NCBI GenBank assembly: GCA_028820635.1
Contig: JAPPIG010000096.1
Coordinates: 1 to 46,427 of the forward strand
DNA from: Candidatus Poribacteria bacterium
GTDB taxonomy: Bacteria; Poribacteria; WGA-4E; WGA-3G
Length of the DNA stretch: 46,427 nt
Reading direction: 5' to 3'
Positions 26,127 through 36,106 of the stretch are shown piece after piece. Position 1 is the first letter of the stretch. Each line of letters starts with the position of its first letter. The notes under the pieces were generated by a model, which worked only from the letters and a program-made list of their open reading frames with translations, searched no databases and was not told the DNA's origin. The position numbers and the translations under genes are program-made.

Positions 26127-29100
26127 TTATTTTTTTGTTCCGGGCGTGCCTTTGAGGACTTCATCCCAATCCCACAAAAGGATTGTGCCATCCTGCCCCG
26201 TGCTGACGAGTGTTTTGCGATCAGGCGAAAATACTAACGTTCCTACTGGTTCTGAGTGCCCATCAAGTGTGATGAGTTTGTTGCCAGATTCAACATCCCA
26301 TAATTCAATGCCACCGTTTCTTAGTCCAGTAACAAGTACGGTACTATCTGGTGCAAACACTAACGTTTCCACACCACCGTCAATCTCTCTCAGAAGCGTC
26401 GGTTTACTACCTCCCATCACTCGTATTCCATTATTACTTCCTATTGCAAGAAGAAGACCATTTGAAGAGAATGACAATGCAGCAATTGATTCCCGTTGCT
26501 TCTGCTCTGGTAGCGTCGTTATCACAGAGCCAGTTTCCACATCCCACATCTCAACCTGTCCTCGGTCAGATCCACTGACAAGTTTCTTCCCATCTGGTGA
26601 AAAAACCAAAGCACGCACCGTTTGGCTTGAAAAAAGCACGTCGTGGTTTTCACCTGGTGGAAATATCAAAGCACCGTTTTTACCTAACTGAACTTTATCT
26701 GATAGAGGATTATTGACAACGGCTCCTGTTTCCGTATTCCAAACACAAACTTTACCGAAACTACCGAAAGCTACTGTTTTACCGTCCGGTGAAAAAGCAG
26801 TTGCTCCAGGCATGCCTCCTATTACTAAGTTTGTCAACTCATGTCTTGTCTGGACATCAGTCAAACGCAACAACCCATCTGGTCTTGTATTACCGAAATA
26901 GGTCGCAACACTTTTATTAAAAAATACATCTCCATCTGCACCTAAGCTTATAAGCTTAGTTCCATCAGATGAAAAAGCTAATCCAGATAAAAATTCCTGA
27001 TTTCTTTCCATTTGAACCACAGATTTTTGCAATGTTTTCAGATTCCAAAAGGTAATTATTCCATTTATTGAGGCACTAACGAGTGTGGTGTTATTTTTAA
27101 TAAATGCTATTGTTTTCATCCATTCAGTATGTCCTGTAATGCGAGTCGGTATCGATCGTCCAGTTTCTACATCCCAGAATCTGACTGTACCGTCTGCACT
27201 ACCACTTGCAAGTGTTGTTCCATCAGGTGAAAACGTCAATGCACTAATGCTTTTGTTGTGACCTGTGAAAGTTGCCATAGGTTCACCTGTAGTGGTATCC
27301 CATAGCTGAACCGTCTTATCCGTACTCCCGCTGGCAAGTATTCTTCCATTTGGTGAAAATGTTAATGCGTTAATCCAACCTGTGTGTTTACGAAGTGTAG
27401 TTGGTTTGCCCTTACTGTTGGTATCCCATAACAGTGCAATTGTATCATCACTTCCAATTGCAAGTTGTCTACCATCAGGTGAAAATTCCAAGGCTAATAT
27501 GTGTTCTTCTTCCCACAAATGTCCAGGTTTTTGTTTATCCCCAAAAATTTGTTTTGAGAGTCTTCTGAAGATGGGAACCTTATATATCTGTCCGTTGAGG
27601 GTAGATAAGTTTTCACCGGTAGACGTGTCCCATAACTCAATCTTTCCTCCTTTTAGACCGACAGCAAATTTATCATTCGTCAGAGCATAGGGTTCAGGGA
27701 GACTTCGCCTCTTTATCACTTCCCAAGACCGTTCTTTGATCTTCTCCACATTTCCTTTTTTGGTCTCAATATCTAATTGACCAATTGAGTCTCCCCAATT
27801 CCCTAAACTGATAAGGGTTTTGCCATCTTCAGAGAACCGCAATGCTGAGGCAGGCGGAAGAACATCAGTGAGTGACATTTTCCGGCCAGTAGCTACTTCC
27901 CACAGTTGGAGTTCCTTTCCCCGGAACCTACCACCGGTCCCATACCTGCCGCCACCATTGGCAAGAAAACGTCCATCTGGTGAAAAAGCGATGGATTGGC
28001 ACATACCGGGGAACATGGACAATTCTTTCCCTGTTTTTACATCGTAAAGCCAGATACCGATATTGCTGCCTACTGCGAGTAGCGTGCCGTCCGGTGAAAA
28101 TTCCATGACATTAATTCCACCTTTTCCTAAACGGGCTTTCGCCTCTTTCGGCAGTTCCCATTTTGTCCAATCTTCCGATATTTCGTCTGCTTGTACTTCT
28201 GCAATTGCTGCGGCGGCATCATTCGGTTGCTGTTCAGGGTTATCGCGTTTATCCTGTGCATCAATACTTCCGATTTGTGTCCGCACATTTGGCTTAGATT
28301 CTAAGTTTGCGACTATTGGAGCGTCAACGATCTCAATCGACATCTCTGCATTTGCATCTAAACTATAAGGTTTCTGAAAACGCGCCAAGTATTGATGGTT
28401 TCCAAAACCGAGCATGAACAACATAACTACTAACGTGGAAGCAGCTACTGCCCACGGAACTACTGGCTTCCCGCTGGACGGTGCAGCAGGTTTGGTCCGC
28501 GAAATCTCTTGCATGATGGTTTCAGTAAGATTTGGTGAGATTTTGAAGTTGTCTAAAGCCTCTCTTATTATTGTTTCCTCTTTTTGTAGACGCTGCTGTG
28601 CGCGGCGAAGCCGACTCTTCACCGTATTTGCCGATACACCTAAAAATGCACCGATTTCTGTACACGACATTTCTCCGAAGTAATGTAACGTCATGACAGT
28701 GCGTTCACTTTCTCCAAGCTTCGCAAGCAGTTTTTTGACGACATCGCGTTGTACTTGTCCAGATATGCGCTCGTTTTCTCCCGCAACATATTCGGAGTAC
28801 ACTTCTTTTTCTAAATGATCCTTGTCTGTCTGATCCAGATGCTCTAATGATTGTGGGTACAAACGCTTTTTACGCAGCCATGAGCTGCAGCGGTTCGCTG
28901 CAATCACATAAAGCCAACCTACGAAACGTTGCGGCTCCTTCAGAGTTGTCAATCGCTTGTATGCGTTCAGGAACGTATCCTGCGTAATCTCTTCGGCTAT
29001 GTGAAAATCACCGATTTTCCGCCACGCAAGCGCGTGAACTTGTTTTTGGTATTTTCTCACAAGCACGGAAAAAGCATCATCATCGCCTGCAAGGACACGT

Positions 29101-29129
29101 TGAATAAGCTTAACATCGTCGTTTTTCAT
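26127..29129 (-). CDS. ECF sigma factor fused to WD40 propellers (1)
   Basis: A 1000-residue fusion. Residues about 8-80 are sigma region 2 (DDAFSVLVRKYQKQVHALAWRK, EEITQDTFLNAYKRL), and about 140-190 are sigma region 4 with a helix-turn-helix (MSCTEIGAFLGVSANTVKSR). A linker leads to one membrane segment near residues 225-242 (VPWAVAASTLVVMLFMLGFG). The remainder contains about 14 WD40-type units of the form FSPDGxxLASGSxDGTVxLWD, enough for two seven-bladed propellers outside the membrane. This implies a self-contained membrane sensor whose regulator domain is a sigma factor. ECF proteins with WD40 extensions are known in planctomycetes, so the type is not unique. A paralog follows upstream at 29570. 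Confidence 0.85.
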   Translation of the reverse strand: MKNDDVKLIQRVLAGDDDAFSVLVRKYQKQVHALAWRKIGDFHIAEEITQDTFLNAYKRLTTLKEPQRFVGWLYVIAANRCSSWLRKKRLYPQSLEHLDQTDKDHLEKEVYSEYVAGENERISGQVQRDVVKKLLAKLGESERTVMTLHYFGEMSCTEIGAFLGVSANTVKSRLRRAQQRLQKEETIIREALDNFKISPNLTETIMQEISRTKPAAPSSGKPVVPWAVAASTLVVMLFMLGFGNHQYLARFQKPYSLDANAEMSIEIVDAPIVANLESKPNVRTQIGSIDAQDKRDNPEQQPNDAAAAIAEVQADEISEDWTKWELPKEAKARLGKGGINVMEFSPDGTLLAVGSNIGIWLYDVKTGKELSMFPGMCQSIAFSPDGRFLANGGGRYGTGGRFRGKELQLWEVATGRKMSLTDVLPPASALRFSEDGKTLISLGNWGDSIGQLDIETKKGNVEKIKERSWEVIKRRSLPEPYALTNDKFAVGLKGGKIELWDTSTGENLSTLNGQIYKVPIFRRLSKQIFGDKQKPGHLWEEEHILALEFSPDGRQLAIGSDDTIALLWDTNSKGKPTTLRKHTGWINALTFSPNGRILASGSTDKTVQLWDTTTGEPMATFTGHNKSISALTFSPDGTTLASGSADGTVRFWDVETGRSIPTRITGHTEWMKTIAFIKNNTTLVSASINGIITFWNLKTLQKSVVQMERNQEFLSGLAFSSDGTKLISLGADGDVFFNKSVATYFGNTRPDGLLRLTDVQTRHELTNLVIGGMPGATAFSPDGKTVAFGSFGKVCVWNTETGAVVNNPLSDKVQLGKNGALIFPPGENHDVLFSSQTVRALVFSPDGKKLVSGSDRGQVEMWDVETGSVITTLPEQKQRESIAALSFSSNGLLLAIGSNNGIRVMGGSKPTLLREIDGGVETLVFAPDSTVLVTGLRNGGIELWDVESGNKLITLDGHSEPVGTLVFSPDRKTLVSTGQDGTILLWDWDEVLKGTPGTKK

Positions 29130-29569
29130 TTAGGCACCTCGAAAAATGGTTACATCACTCTGGATTTATAAATTGTGACGCTACTTTGGAGTGCAACGGG
29201 TGCATAATTCTGCAAAAATAGAAGTGTGTTTAGATAAAAGAATTAGAGATTTATTGGTAAATATGAATCTAAAGGGAATTATAGCGGACTACATCAAAAG
29301 TATTGTCCGTTAGTGGATATAATTCCCCTGTTAGTAAATTATACCATAAATCTGGTTTCTGGGAGGGATTTTGCAAAATAGGTTTTATGGGAGGTCCTTA
29401 TCTCAAAATTTACGTATAGTTTGGTTGCACGTTAACCTTTGAAGGACATAGCGCTGAAGGTGAACTGGCAGTGTAAATCTATTTCTTACACTGCCAGTTT
29501 TATGTGAGGTAACGATATTCAAATGTCTTAACGGTGGACATGCTAACTGCCTAAGCCTTTTTTATTTTC
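29130..29569. promoter_or_regulatory. Intergenic region between the two sigma/WD40 genes
   Basis: This 440-bp gap holds the upstream block of the first sigma/WD40 gene (29172-29245; its minus strand has ATTATGCACCCGTT, 14 nt, CGTCAC), a long inverted repeat GGGAATTATA...TATAATTCCC (29274-29327) with an inner CGGAC/GTCCG stem, and a perfect 14-bp hairpin (29463-29499). No gene is seen. Confidence 0.6.
29463..29503. terminator. Strong hairpin after sigma/WD40 gene 2
   Basis: AACTGGCAGTGTAA and its exact complement TTACACTGCCAGTT surround a 9-nt loop. The + strand continues with TTTTATG and the minus strand with TTCACC, so it is a better terminator for + transcripts but likely also ends or stabilises the minus transcript of the gene at 29570-32650. 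Confidence 0.6.
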
Positions 29570-32500
29570 CTACCGATCCGAACTTTTGAGGACTTCATTC
29601 CAATCCCATAAATCCCATAGAAGAATTGTACCATCCTGTCCCGTGCTGACGAGTGTCTTGCCATCAGGTGAAAAGACCAGAGTCTCGACTGGGGCAGTGT
29701 GTCCTTTGAGTGTGGTGAGTTTGGCACCCGTTGCCAAATCCCATAATTCAATCTTGCCGCTGCTAAGTCCACTAACAAGCACGGTATCATCTTGTGAAAA
29801 CAGTAAAGATTGGGCACCATGACCCACCTCCTCAAAACCTATCTGCTCCTTACGTCCTAACAAACGGATTTTTCTCTTGCTTCCCACAGCAAGTAGGTCA
29901 CCATTTGAAGAAAATGCCAAAACTGTAATTGGATCGTTATAGCTAACACTGCCAACTTTAATTTTAACGCTAAAACCTTCGGGATTCTCCTCCTTTATTA
30001 CATCTTTGTTTATTTCACCATCTATATCCTGTCCTGCAAGCAGAGGAGCTAACACAGCACCAGTTTCAGGATCCCATATCTGAACTTTTCCGCCCATGGT
30101 TCCACTAACAAGCTTTTTTCCATCTGGTGAAAATACCAAAGCAGTGATTTTTGGACTGCGTAAGTCTAAACCTGGAGGTAATTCTATACCCGGAGGTAAT
30201 TCCAAACCTGGGGGTAATTCTAAACCGTCGTTTTGGGCTAACTGCGCTTTATCAAATAATGGGATATCAAGAAAAGTGTCTGTTTCCGTATTCCACACGC
30301 GAATTTTACCGTAATCATTGAAAGCAACTGTTTTTCCATCAGGTGAAAAAGCCGCGGATGAACAACCTCCTTCCGCTGCCAAGATTCCCAACTGAAGTCC
30401 CGTACGGACATCCGTCAAGCGAATTGACTTATCCGACCTGAAGTTGGAGGAAACGGAACCGAGACCTGCTTCAAAAAGCACATTACCTTTTGCACCAACG
30501 GTGACAAGTTTCGTCCCATCTGGCGAAAAAGCCAATGCCGACAACATATCTTGATACGTTGCTGTCTGGAGAACGGTTTTTTGCGATGTTTTCATATCCC
30601 AAAAGGTAATTGCACCATTAAACCCCACACTCACAAGCGTGGGACTATCTTTGAGAAAAGCCACTGTCTTTATCAATTTCGTGTGTCCAGTGATACGTGT
30701 CGGTAGTTGCTCCCTTGTTTCTGTATTCCAAAACAGCACTGTGCCATCAGTGCTTGCACTAACAAGCGTTGTGCCATCTGGTGAGAACGTTAGCGCGGCG
30801 ATACCGTTTATATGTCCAAGGAGTGTCGCGAGCAGCTCACCAGTAGTAGTATCCCACAGCAGCACTGTCTTATCGGTACTTCCGCTTGCCAGCATTTGTC
30901 CATCCGGAGAAAATGCTAAAACGTTCACCCAACCCGTATGTTTTTGAAGTGTGACCGGTCCGTCGTTGTGAGTAGTATCCCACAATCGTACTGTTGTATT
31001 CATACTTCCACTGGCAAGTTTAGCACCATCAGATGAGAATGCTAAAGCAGAAACGTCGTTTCCTGCCGCCGGAAGAAACTGATTGTCAATTTCCCCTTGA
31101 TTCAAACCATCTAATATATCTTGATTTTGTTCTTCCCATATCTGCATTGGAACTTGCGACGAATGTCCACTGAGATCCGTTATTTTGTTACCAGTACTTA
31201 CGTCCCACAGCTCAATCTTCCCATCGTCTCTCCCAATAGCAAATCTATCCTGCGTAAGCGCGTACGGTTCAGGGTTACTGAAACTACTATGTAATTCGAT
31301 ATTTGTCACAGTGCTTTTTCCCGTCTCAATATCTAATTTGCTAATTGTGCGTCTTACTCTATTAAAACTGATAAGTGTCTTACCGTCTTGAGAAAAATGC
31401 AACAATGCAGTACCAAATAGGACATCGGGGGGTGTTACTTTACGACCTGTAGATATCTCCCACAACTCAAGCCTCCATATACCACCATTGGCAAGGAAGC
31501 GTCCATCTGGTGAAAATGCAATGGATTGTCCCATACCGGGAAACATACTCACTTCTTTTCCTGTTTTCACATCGTAAAGCCACACACCGATACTGCTGCC
31601 TACCGCGAGTAGCGTGCCATCCGGTGAGAATTGCATGGTGTCAATTCCACCTTTACCGAGACGTGCTTTTGCCTCTTTCGGCAATTCCCATTTTGTATAA
31701 TCTTCTGCTACTTCGTCTTCTTGTGCTTCTGCGGCTGCTGCAGCAACATCGTTAGGTTGCTGTTCAGGGGTATTTTGCTTATCCAGCGCGTTGGCACTTC
31801 CAATTTGCGTCCGAACATCCGGCTTGGACTCCAAGTTCGCGACTATAGGTGTATCAACGATGTCAACCGTCATCTCCGCTGTAGCATCAAAACTATAAGG
31901 TTTCTGAAACATTTGCAAGTATCGGTGGTTTCCAAAACCGAGCATGAGCAATGCCACTGCTAACGTGGAAGCAGCAATTGCCCAAGGTACTAATGGCTTG
32001 CTACTGGACGGTGCAGCAGGTTTGATGTGAGAAATCTCACGCATGATGGTCTCAGTGAGATTTGGTGAGATTTGGAAATGGTCTAAAGCCTCTCTTATCA
32101 TCGTTTCCTCCTTTTGTAGACGCTGCTGTGCGCGGCGAAGTCGACTCTTCACCGTATTTGCCGACACACCTAAAAACGCTCCTATTTCTGTATGCGACAT
32201 TTCTCCGAAGTAATGTAACGTCATAACAGTGCGTTCACTTTCCCCAAGCTTCGCAAGCAGTTTTTTGACGACATTACGTTGTGTTTCTGCGGTGATCCGT
32301 TCGTTTTCCGCAAGCACATGCTCAGAGTAAGTCACTTTTTCGGGTCGTGCGACGTCTTTGTCTGCTAACAACTGCGCTCGCAAATGCTTTTTACGTAACC
32401 ACGTGCTGCAGCGGTTCGCTGCAATCACATAAAGCCAGCTTGCAAAACGCTGCGGTTTCTTCAGCTCGTCTAATTTCTGATATGCTTTCAGGAATGTATC

Positions 32501-32650
32501 CTGCGTAATCTCTTCGGCAATGTGAAAATCTCCAATTTTCCGCCACACAAGCGCGTGAACCTGTTTTTGATATTTTTCCACAAGTTCCGCGAAAGCAGCG
32601 TCATCGCCATCAAGAATACGGTGGATTAATTGCACATCGTTGTTTTTCAT
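29570..32650 (-). CDS. ECF sigma factor fused to WD40 propellers (2)
   Basis: A 1026-residue paralog of the neighbouring gene with the same order: sigma region 2, sigma region 4 (MSHTEIGAFLGVSANTVKSR), a membrane segment near residue 230 (VPWAIAASTLAVALLMLGFG) and about 14 WD40 units ending FSPDGKTLVSTGQDGTILLW. The sigma and membrane parts are far more similar between the two than the propellers, so the sensory part has diverged. Unlike gene 1 it has a tandem LPPGLE-type insertion near residue 820. GGAGGTGATCC precedes the ATG. It probably arose by tandem duplication. Confidence 0.85.
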   Translation of the reverse strand: MKNNDVQLIHRILDGDDAAFAELVEKYQKQVHALVWRKIGDFHIAEEITQDTFLKAYQKLDELKKPQRFASWLYVIAANRCSTWLRKKHLRAQLLADKDVARPEKVTYSEHVLAENERITAETQRNVVKKLLAKLGESERTVMTLHYFGEMSHTEIGAFLGVSANTVKSRLRRAQQRLQKEETMIREALDHFQISPNLTETIMREISHIKPAAPSSSKPLVPWAIAASTLAVALLMLGFGNHRYLQMFQKPYSFDATAEMTVDIVDTPIVANLESKPDVRTQIGSANALDKQNTPEQQPNDVAAAAAEAQEDEVAEDYTKWELPKEAKARLGKGGIDTMQFSPDGTLLAVGSSIGVWLYDVKTGKEVSMFPGMGQSIAFSPDGRFLANGGIWRLELWEISTGRKVTPPDVLFGTALLHFSQDGKTLISFNRVRRTISKLDIETGKSTVTNIELHSSFSNPEPYALTQDRFAIGRDDGKIELWDVSTGNKITDLSGHSSQVPMQIWEEQNQDILDGLNQGEIDNQFLPAAGNDVSALAFSSDGAKLASGSMNTTVRLWDTTHNDGPVTLQKHTGWVNVLAFSPDGQMLASGSTDKTVLLWDTTTGELLATLLGHINGIAALTFSPDGTTLVSASTDGTVLFWNTETREQLPTRITGHTKLIKTVAFLKDSPTLVSVGFNGAITFWDMKTSQKTVLQTATYQDMLSALAFSPDGTKLVTVGAKGNVLFEAGLGSVSSNFRSDKSIRLTDVRTGLQLGILAAEGGCSSAAFSPDGKTVAFNDYGKIRVWNTETDTFLDIPLFDKAQLAQNDGLELPPGLELPPGIELPPGLDLRSPKITALVFSPDGKKLVSGTMGGKVQIWDPETGAVLAPLLAGQDIDGEINKDVIKEENPEGFSVKIKVGSVSYNDPITVLAFSSNGDLLAVGSKRKIRLLGRKEQIGFEEVGHGAQSLLFSQDDTVLVSGLSSGKIELWDLATGAKLTTLKGHTAPVETLVFSPDGKTLVSTGQDGTILLWDLWDWNEVLKSSDR
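30170..30230 (-). repeat. In-frame 18-bp tandem repeat in propeller
   Basis: Three to four imperfect copies of an 18-bp unit encode LELPPG/IELPPG repeats within one propeller loop. Gene 1 has a single FPPGE in the matching place, so this is a local expansion. Confidence 0.6.
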
Positions 32651-32662
32651 GGATCACCTCCG

Positions 32663-32745
32663 ATTTCACCCTATAGTGACGCTATGAAACGGTGAAACGG
32701 GTGCATAATTCTGTACGAATAGGAGTGTGTTTAGATAAGAGTGTT
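32663..32745 (-). promoter_or_regulatory. Conserved upstream block of sigma/WD40 gene 2
   Basis: The minus strand reads CTAAACACACTCCTATT, then CAGAATTATGCACCCGTT, 14 nt, then CGTCAC. The same elements with the same 14-nt spacing lie upstream of gene 1. CGTC is a common ECF -10 core, so this is a candidate self-recognised promoter. Confidence 0.5.
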
Positions 32746-32799
32746 AAAGGGGCAATTTTGATCACGGGAATTTTGTTGGGTTTCGTTCCTTAACCTAAC

Positions 32800-33570
32800 C
32801 TACGCGTTAACGGGGACTACGTCAGCATACACATAAGTCGGAGGATTGGTATTGCTGGCGTGAATTTTATCATTTTCGTCATCAGAGGCAGAAACAATAT
32901 CTCTCCGAACGATTTTACCAGGTTTTGCAGCAACGGGTGAGCTAAACATCGGTCCATCAATAACGCAGGTATGGAACTCTCCGTTTTCACCGAGCGGGTC
33001 CACCTCATCTGGCAAATCTGCAAGGAGTTCAGCATCAAACCAGCGTCCTGCAAATTCTGCGGGAACTTTGATAGGATTGAGAGCAGTAATGATCGCGCGC
33101 AGACCAGAAGCAATCATCTTTTGCGCGAGTAGAGTCGTATCTTCACCCCATACAGGAAAAATCGGTGTGAAGCCGGTACCGCTCAATTTCTCCTCTCGGT
33201 AGGCACGGATGTCTTCAAGGAACAGATCGCCAAAAGCGAAATGCGAAGCAGTCAAATGCTCTGGTAACGTTTCTACTTCTACAAGAAACTTACGCATCGC
33301 TGCTTCGTATATTTCGTTTGAACAAGGATACGGAATCGGTATCTCATACAACGGCACGCCGAGTTTCTCTGCTTGCTGTTTCAAAACCCACGTAGGTGTA
33401 GAGTGAATAGAGACACGGTCAAACGTCTTGGTGACGGTGGTAAAGATTCCGCGCACATCGTATCGTTCTGGCTGTTGACGCAATGTGTGAAGCGCCCATG
33501 CTGAATCTTTACCTGATGACCAAGAGACCAAAACTGGTATGGGTAGTTTGTCTTTCGTTTCATTTGTCAT
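32800..33570 (-). CDS. Dph6-like ATP-binding protein (PP-loop)
   Basis: A 256-residue protein from the ATG at 33570, which has GGAAGAG upstream. An upstream TTG at 33588 would add six residues. The PP-loop SWSSGKDSAWAL near residue 15 and the segments SHFAFGDLFLEDIRAYRE and GENGEFHTCVIDGPMF are hallmarks of the diphthine-ammonia ligase (Dph6/DUF71) family of adenylating enzymes. Bacteria lack diphthamide, so the true substrate is unknown. The stop codon lies inside a dispersed repeat copy (32775-32804). Confidence 0.8.
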   Translation of the reverse strand: MTNETKDKLPIPVLVSWSSGKDSAWALHTLRQQPERYDVRGIFTTVTKTFDRVSIHSTPTWVLKQQAEKLGVPLYEIPIPYPCSNEIYEAAMRKFLVEVETLPEHLTASHFAFGDLFLEDIRAYREEKLSGTGFTPIFPVWGEDTTLLAQKMIASGLRAIITALNPIKVPAEFAGRWFDAELLADLPDEVDPLGENGEFHTCVIDGPMFSSPVAAKPGKIVRRDIVSASDDENDKIHASNTNPPTYVYADVVPVNA

Positions 33571-34029
33571 ATTGATATTCTCTTCCAATTCGCATTCATA
33601 ATTCGTAGGTTGGATTGAGGAACGAAACTCATAACTGTAAATTTTGTGTTTTTAGTTAGGTTGCCTTTTAATTTCCTGAATCACGGATTACAGCAGATTT
33701 ATCGGATTACACGGATTATTGACTTGGTCTATCAAGTTATCTTCAAAAGAATTCGCTTTAACGGACAAAGCGGACATAAGCAGAAACATCTATTTTTTAG
33801 GTGGGATAATCCGCGTAATCTGTGTCATCCGCGATAATCAGCGATTCAGACAACACAATGGTTAACTTCACAAAAATCAGATACTTGTCCTTAAATTGAT
33901 ACATACATATAGGTAGAACGAAGCGAAACCTAACAAATTCCAAAAGATGCGCGATGAATTGCGCGACTACAAACGCGACACTTCTCAAGATACGCTTACA
34001 AAGCGCGCCTACAAGCAGACACAAGGTTT
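33571..34029. repeat. Repeat-rich gap with inverted-repeat element
   Basis: No gene. It contains a 174-bp element (33676-33849) with about 45-bp imperfect terminal inverted repeats that begin CTGAATC and include repeated GGATTA/CGGATTA units. It also has a copy of the GTTGGGTTTCGTTCC family at 33604-33629, and GCGCGACTACAAAC/GCGCGCCTACAAG fragments at 33960-34015. Confidence 0.65.
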
Positions 34030-34593
34030 TTATAATGCCAAAAAGTTTCCCAATAGACTCTTTCCCGCAGCTGTCAAAATAGACTCCGGATGAAACTGAA
34101 CACCCCATATAGGCAAGGTTTTATGCCTTAGCCCCATAATTTCATCCTGATCTGTCCATGCCGTAATTTCAAGGCAATCCGGCAATGTCTCTTTTTTCAC
34201 AATTAACGAATGATAACGCGTCGCTTCAAATGGATTATCCAAGCCTTCAAAGAGCTCAATGTCATTGTGTAGTATCATTGAGGTTTTACCGTGCATCAAC
34301 CGATCCGCTCGGACAACCTCACCACCAAACACGTCCCCGATACACTGATGCCCAAGACATACCCCTAAAATCGGCACTTTCCCAGCGAAGTGTTCTATCG
34401 CATCGTTGGATATGCCAGCCTCTCGTGGTGTGCAAGGACCGGGTGAAATGACAATCCGTTCCGGTGCCAGCGCGTCTAATTCTTCTATGCCTATCTTTCG
34501 ACTGCGATGCACTTCCAATTCCGCTCCGAGTTCACCAAGATACTGCACAAGATTGTAAGTAAACGAGTCGTAATTGTCAATCATCAAAACCAT
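34030..34593 (-). CDS. trpG: Anthranilate synthase component II
   Basis: A 187-residue glutamine amidotransferase that supplies ammonia to TrpE. The start ATG at 34593 has AGGAGG seven bases upstream and gives [20 protein letters not shown], the usual N-terminus. The nucleophile is in [10 protein letters not shown] and the catalytic His in VQFHPESIL. The open frame continues upstream into trpE, but that part is out of frame with trpE and has no similarity. The gene lies 10 bp after the trpE stop. As in many bacteria it may also serve folate synthesis (pabA role). Confidence 0.96.
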   Translation of the reverse strand: MVLMIDNYDSFTYNLVQYLGELGAELEVHRSRKIGIEELDALAPERIVISPGPCTPREAGISNDAIEHFAGKVPILGVCLGHQCIGDVFGGEVVRADRLMHGKTSMILHNDIELFEGLDNPFEATRYHSLIVKKETLPDCLEITAWTDQDEIMGLRHKTLPIWGVQFHPESILTAAGKSLLGNFLAL

Positions 34594-34603
34594 CTTTTGC
34601 CTC

Positions 34604-36106
34604 CTATAATAGCAGTCCTTGTTGCGCCATTTCAATAGCAGTAAGCATCGCCCATGCCTTACTGACGGTTTCATAGTACTCATTTTCAGGTACTGAATCA
34701 GCAACGACACCTCCGCCTGCTTGCACGTAAGCAGTCCCGTCTTTGATAACCGCGGTTCGGATGGTAATCGCTGTGTCCGCGCTACCAGAAAAACTAAAAT
34801 AGCCAACTGCGCCGCCATAAGTGCCGCGGCGTGTTGGTTCCAATTCGTCAATGATCTCCATTGCGCGTATTTTGGGTGCACCAGAAAGTGTGCCTGCTGG
34901 TAGACATGCACGCATCACATCAAAAGCGGAAAGATTGTCACGCAGTTTTCCAATAACATGCGAAACGATGTGCATCACGTGTGAAAACTTTTCAATTATC
35001 ATCAGATCGGTCACCTCAACGGTATTGTATTCACACACACGCCCCAGGTCGTTCCGTCCTAAATCAACAAGCATGACATGTTCTGCGCGTTCCTTGGGAT
35101 CGGTAAGAAGTTCCTGTTCTAATGCCATGTCCTCCTCAACAGTCTTGCCGCGCGGACGTGTTCCAGCAATCGGAACAGTCTGGACAAGACCATCTTCCAC
35201 ACGCACCATCATCTCTGGCGATGCACCAACAATTTCAAAACCATTACACTTGAGATAATACATATAAGGCGATGGATTCACCACTCGTAATGTTCGATAA
35301 ACATCAAATGAGTCAACAGTTACCGAACGGCTAAACCGCTGTGAAGTCACAACCTGTATGATGTCGCCTGCCGCAATATATTCTTTAGCGCGTCGTACCA
35401 CGTCTTCGTAAGCAGCCTTTGTGAAATTTGAAGGTGGATCGGGCACCGTTTCAGGTTGCCTACCTGAACGTTCATTTATATTATTTATTAAGTGCACTTC
35501 AGAAGTAGATGTCAGCTTTCCAACCAGTGCCTCAATTTTGCCGACAGCATCAGCATAAGCTGCATCCACATCCCCATCAATATGTGCATTTGCCACAACT
35601 TTAATCTGATGATTTACATGATCAAAAATCAGAATTGTCTCAGCAATCATGAAAAAGCAATCGGGAAGCTGCAGTTCATCTTCCGTATCATCAGGTAATT
35701 CCTCCACGAAACGCACCATATCGTAGCTCATATAACCGACGGCGCCACCGTGGAATTGTGGTAACCCTTCAACACTGACAGGCTGGTAATTCTGCATCAG
35801 CTCTTCAAGGGCTTTCAACGGGTCTTCATATTCTTTAGAAACTTTTTCACCGTTTGCCAAATATTCAATAGTTACCTGATTTCCTTTGCTGTGGAAAAGC
35901 ACGGAGGGTTGACTACCCAAAAATGAGTAACGTGCTACGGTTTCACCACCTTCAACACTCTCCAATAAAAACGCATAATTATCAGGCATCAATTTGTAGA
36001 AGGCGGACACCGGTGTCTCCATATCTGCCAAAATCGGGCGATATACCGGTATCGTGTTGCCTGTTTTCGCTTTTTCCTTAAATTCTTCCAACGTCGGATA
36101 ATACAT
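34604..36106 (-). CDS. trpE: Anthranilate synthase component I
   Basis: Converts chorismate and ammonia to anthranilate, the first step of tryptophan synthesis. The 500 residues have the N-terminal tryptophan-binding region, with [10 protein letters not shown] (about residues 46-55) corresponding to the LLES feedback motif and RYSFLG following, and the C-terminal chorismate domain with [29 protein letters not shown] and [19 protein letters not shown]. The retained LLES motif predicts inhibition by tryptophan. AAGGAGTTATTC precedes the ATG. It is downstream of hisI and the attenuator-like leader. Confidence 0.97.
   Translation of the reverse strand: MYYPTLEEFKEKAKTGNTIPVYRPILADMETPVSAFYKLMPDNYAFLLESVEGGETVARYSFLGSQPSVLFHSKGNQVTIEYLANGEKVSKEYEDPLKALEELMQNYQPVSVEGLPQFHGGAVGYMSYDMVRFVEELPDDTEDELQLPDCFFMIAETILIFDHVNHQIKVVANAHIDGDVDAAYADAVGKIEALVGKLTSTSEVHLINNINERSGRQPETVPDPPSNFTKAAYEDVVRRAKEYIAAGDIIQVVTSQRFSRSVTVDSFDVYRTLRVVNPSPYMYYLKCNGFEIVGASPEMMVRVEDGLVQTVPIAGTRPRGKTVEEDMALEQELLTDPKERAEHVMLVDLGRNDLGRVCEYNTVEVTDLMIIEKFSHVMHIVSHVIGKLRDNLSAFDVMRACLPAGTLSGAPKIRAMEIIDELEPTRRGTYGGAVGYFSFSGSADTAITIRTAVIKDGTAYVQAGGGVVADSVPENEYYETVSKAWAMLTAIEMAQQGLLL

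Noticed and set aside
34594..34911. Upstream extension of the trpG frame
   Set aside because: It overlaps trpE in another frame, has no family similarity, and the ATG at 34593 has a strong ribosome-binding site.
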